A model generated the notes under the pieces. It was not told the DNA's origin, ran no database searches, and saw only the letters and a list, made by a program, of their open reading frames with translations. A stretch of 7,387 bases of DNA from Nitrospira sp. (GTDB taxonomy: Bacteria > Nitrospirota > Nitrospiria > Nitrospirales > Nitrospiraceae), in assembly GCA_024998705.1 (NCBI GenBank), contig JACOEF010000455.1, forward strand, positions 1 through 7,387, in the 5' to 3' direction. The position numbers and the translations under genes were made by a program. This document shows positions 7,217-7,387 of this stretch, one piece after another. The number at the start of each line of letters is the position of its first letter. The stretch's first letter is position 1.

Positions 7217-7387
7217 AACTCGGAGCCTTTGACATCTATCCAGTCACCGACGGCCGATTCCGGCTGGACGGCGGGGCCATGTTCGGGGTGGTGCCGAAGG
7301 CGCTCTGGCAGAAATGCTGCCCGGCTGATGATCTGAATCGCATTCCCCTCCACTTAAACTGTCTGTTGATCCGAGCCCATGGCAAGC
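7213..7387 (+). CDS. Metallo-beta-lactamase-fold hydrolase, N-terminal part (3' truncated)
   Basis: The gene begins in an ATGA overlap with the mutase stop, and its first 58 codons run to the window edge. The protein starts [16 protein letters not shown] and continues with LDGGAMFGVVPK (18-29) and NRIPLHLNCLLIR (42-54). That pattern, with the first strand pair, the GGAMFGVVPK turn and a strand entering the active-site region, is one I associate with a subgroup of MBL-fold hydrolases. The diagnostic HxHxDH zinc motif would lie further on and is not in the window, so family assignment rests on N-terminal similarity alone. No strong SD precedes it (only GGTGGTG), which suggests translational coupling to the mutase. 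Members include thioesterase-like and other hydrolases; the substrate here is unknown. A role on an acyl-CoA or side product of the pathway is only a guess from position. Confidence 0.65.
   Translation, partial: MKLGAFDIYPVTDGRFRLDGGAMFGVVPKALWQKCCPADDLNRIPLHLNCLLIRAHGK

Overview
The window is a dense run of seven plus-strand genes from a bacterium. Base composition is fairly GC-rich by eye, and GTG starts, strong Shine-Dalgarno (SD) sites and 4-base overlaps are common. Nothing fixes the taxon. Gene style and content would suit a Nitrospirota-like or other Gram-negative lineage, but that is a weak guess. No RNA genes, mobile elements, CRISPR arrays or clear terminators were found, and no gap between genes exceeds 30 bases.

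Layout: the 3' end of an orotate-phosphoribosyltransferase-like gene (3-314); E1 alpha (343-1344) and E1 beta (1341-2333) of a 2-oxo acid dehydrogenase; its E2 acyltransferase with one lipoyl domain (2357-3514); a thiolase (3511-4695); a 3-hydroxyacyl-CoA dehydrogenase (4709-5590); the large subunit of a B12-dependent acyl-CoA mutase (5621-7216); and the start of a metallo-beta-lactamase-fold protein (7213 to the window end). From 343 onward, gaps are -4, 23, -4, 13, 30 and -4 bases, so these genes very probably form one operon.

The main observation concerns the mutase. It looks like methylmalonyl-CoA mutase, but the two residues that hold the substrate carboxylate there are changed. The position of Tyr89 (Propionibacterium MutB numbering) is Phe61 and that of Arg207 is Gln179, in a gap-free local alignment from memory. 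This Phe/Gln pair is the established signature of isobutyryl-CoA mutase. The E1 beta subunit also has branched-chain-type features. Together the operon reads as a route in which a branched-chain 2-oxo acid dehydrogenase makes isobutyryl-CoA from the valine keto acid. The mutase turns this into n-butyryl-CoA, and beta-oxidation (hydroxyacyl-CoA dehydrogenase, then thiolase) yields acetyl-CoA. This would replace the usual methacrylyl-CoA route of valine breakdown. E3, an acyl-CoA dehydrogenase, a crotonase, the B12-binding small subunit and a G-protein chaperone are not in the window and would have to lie elsewhere.
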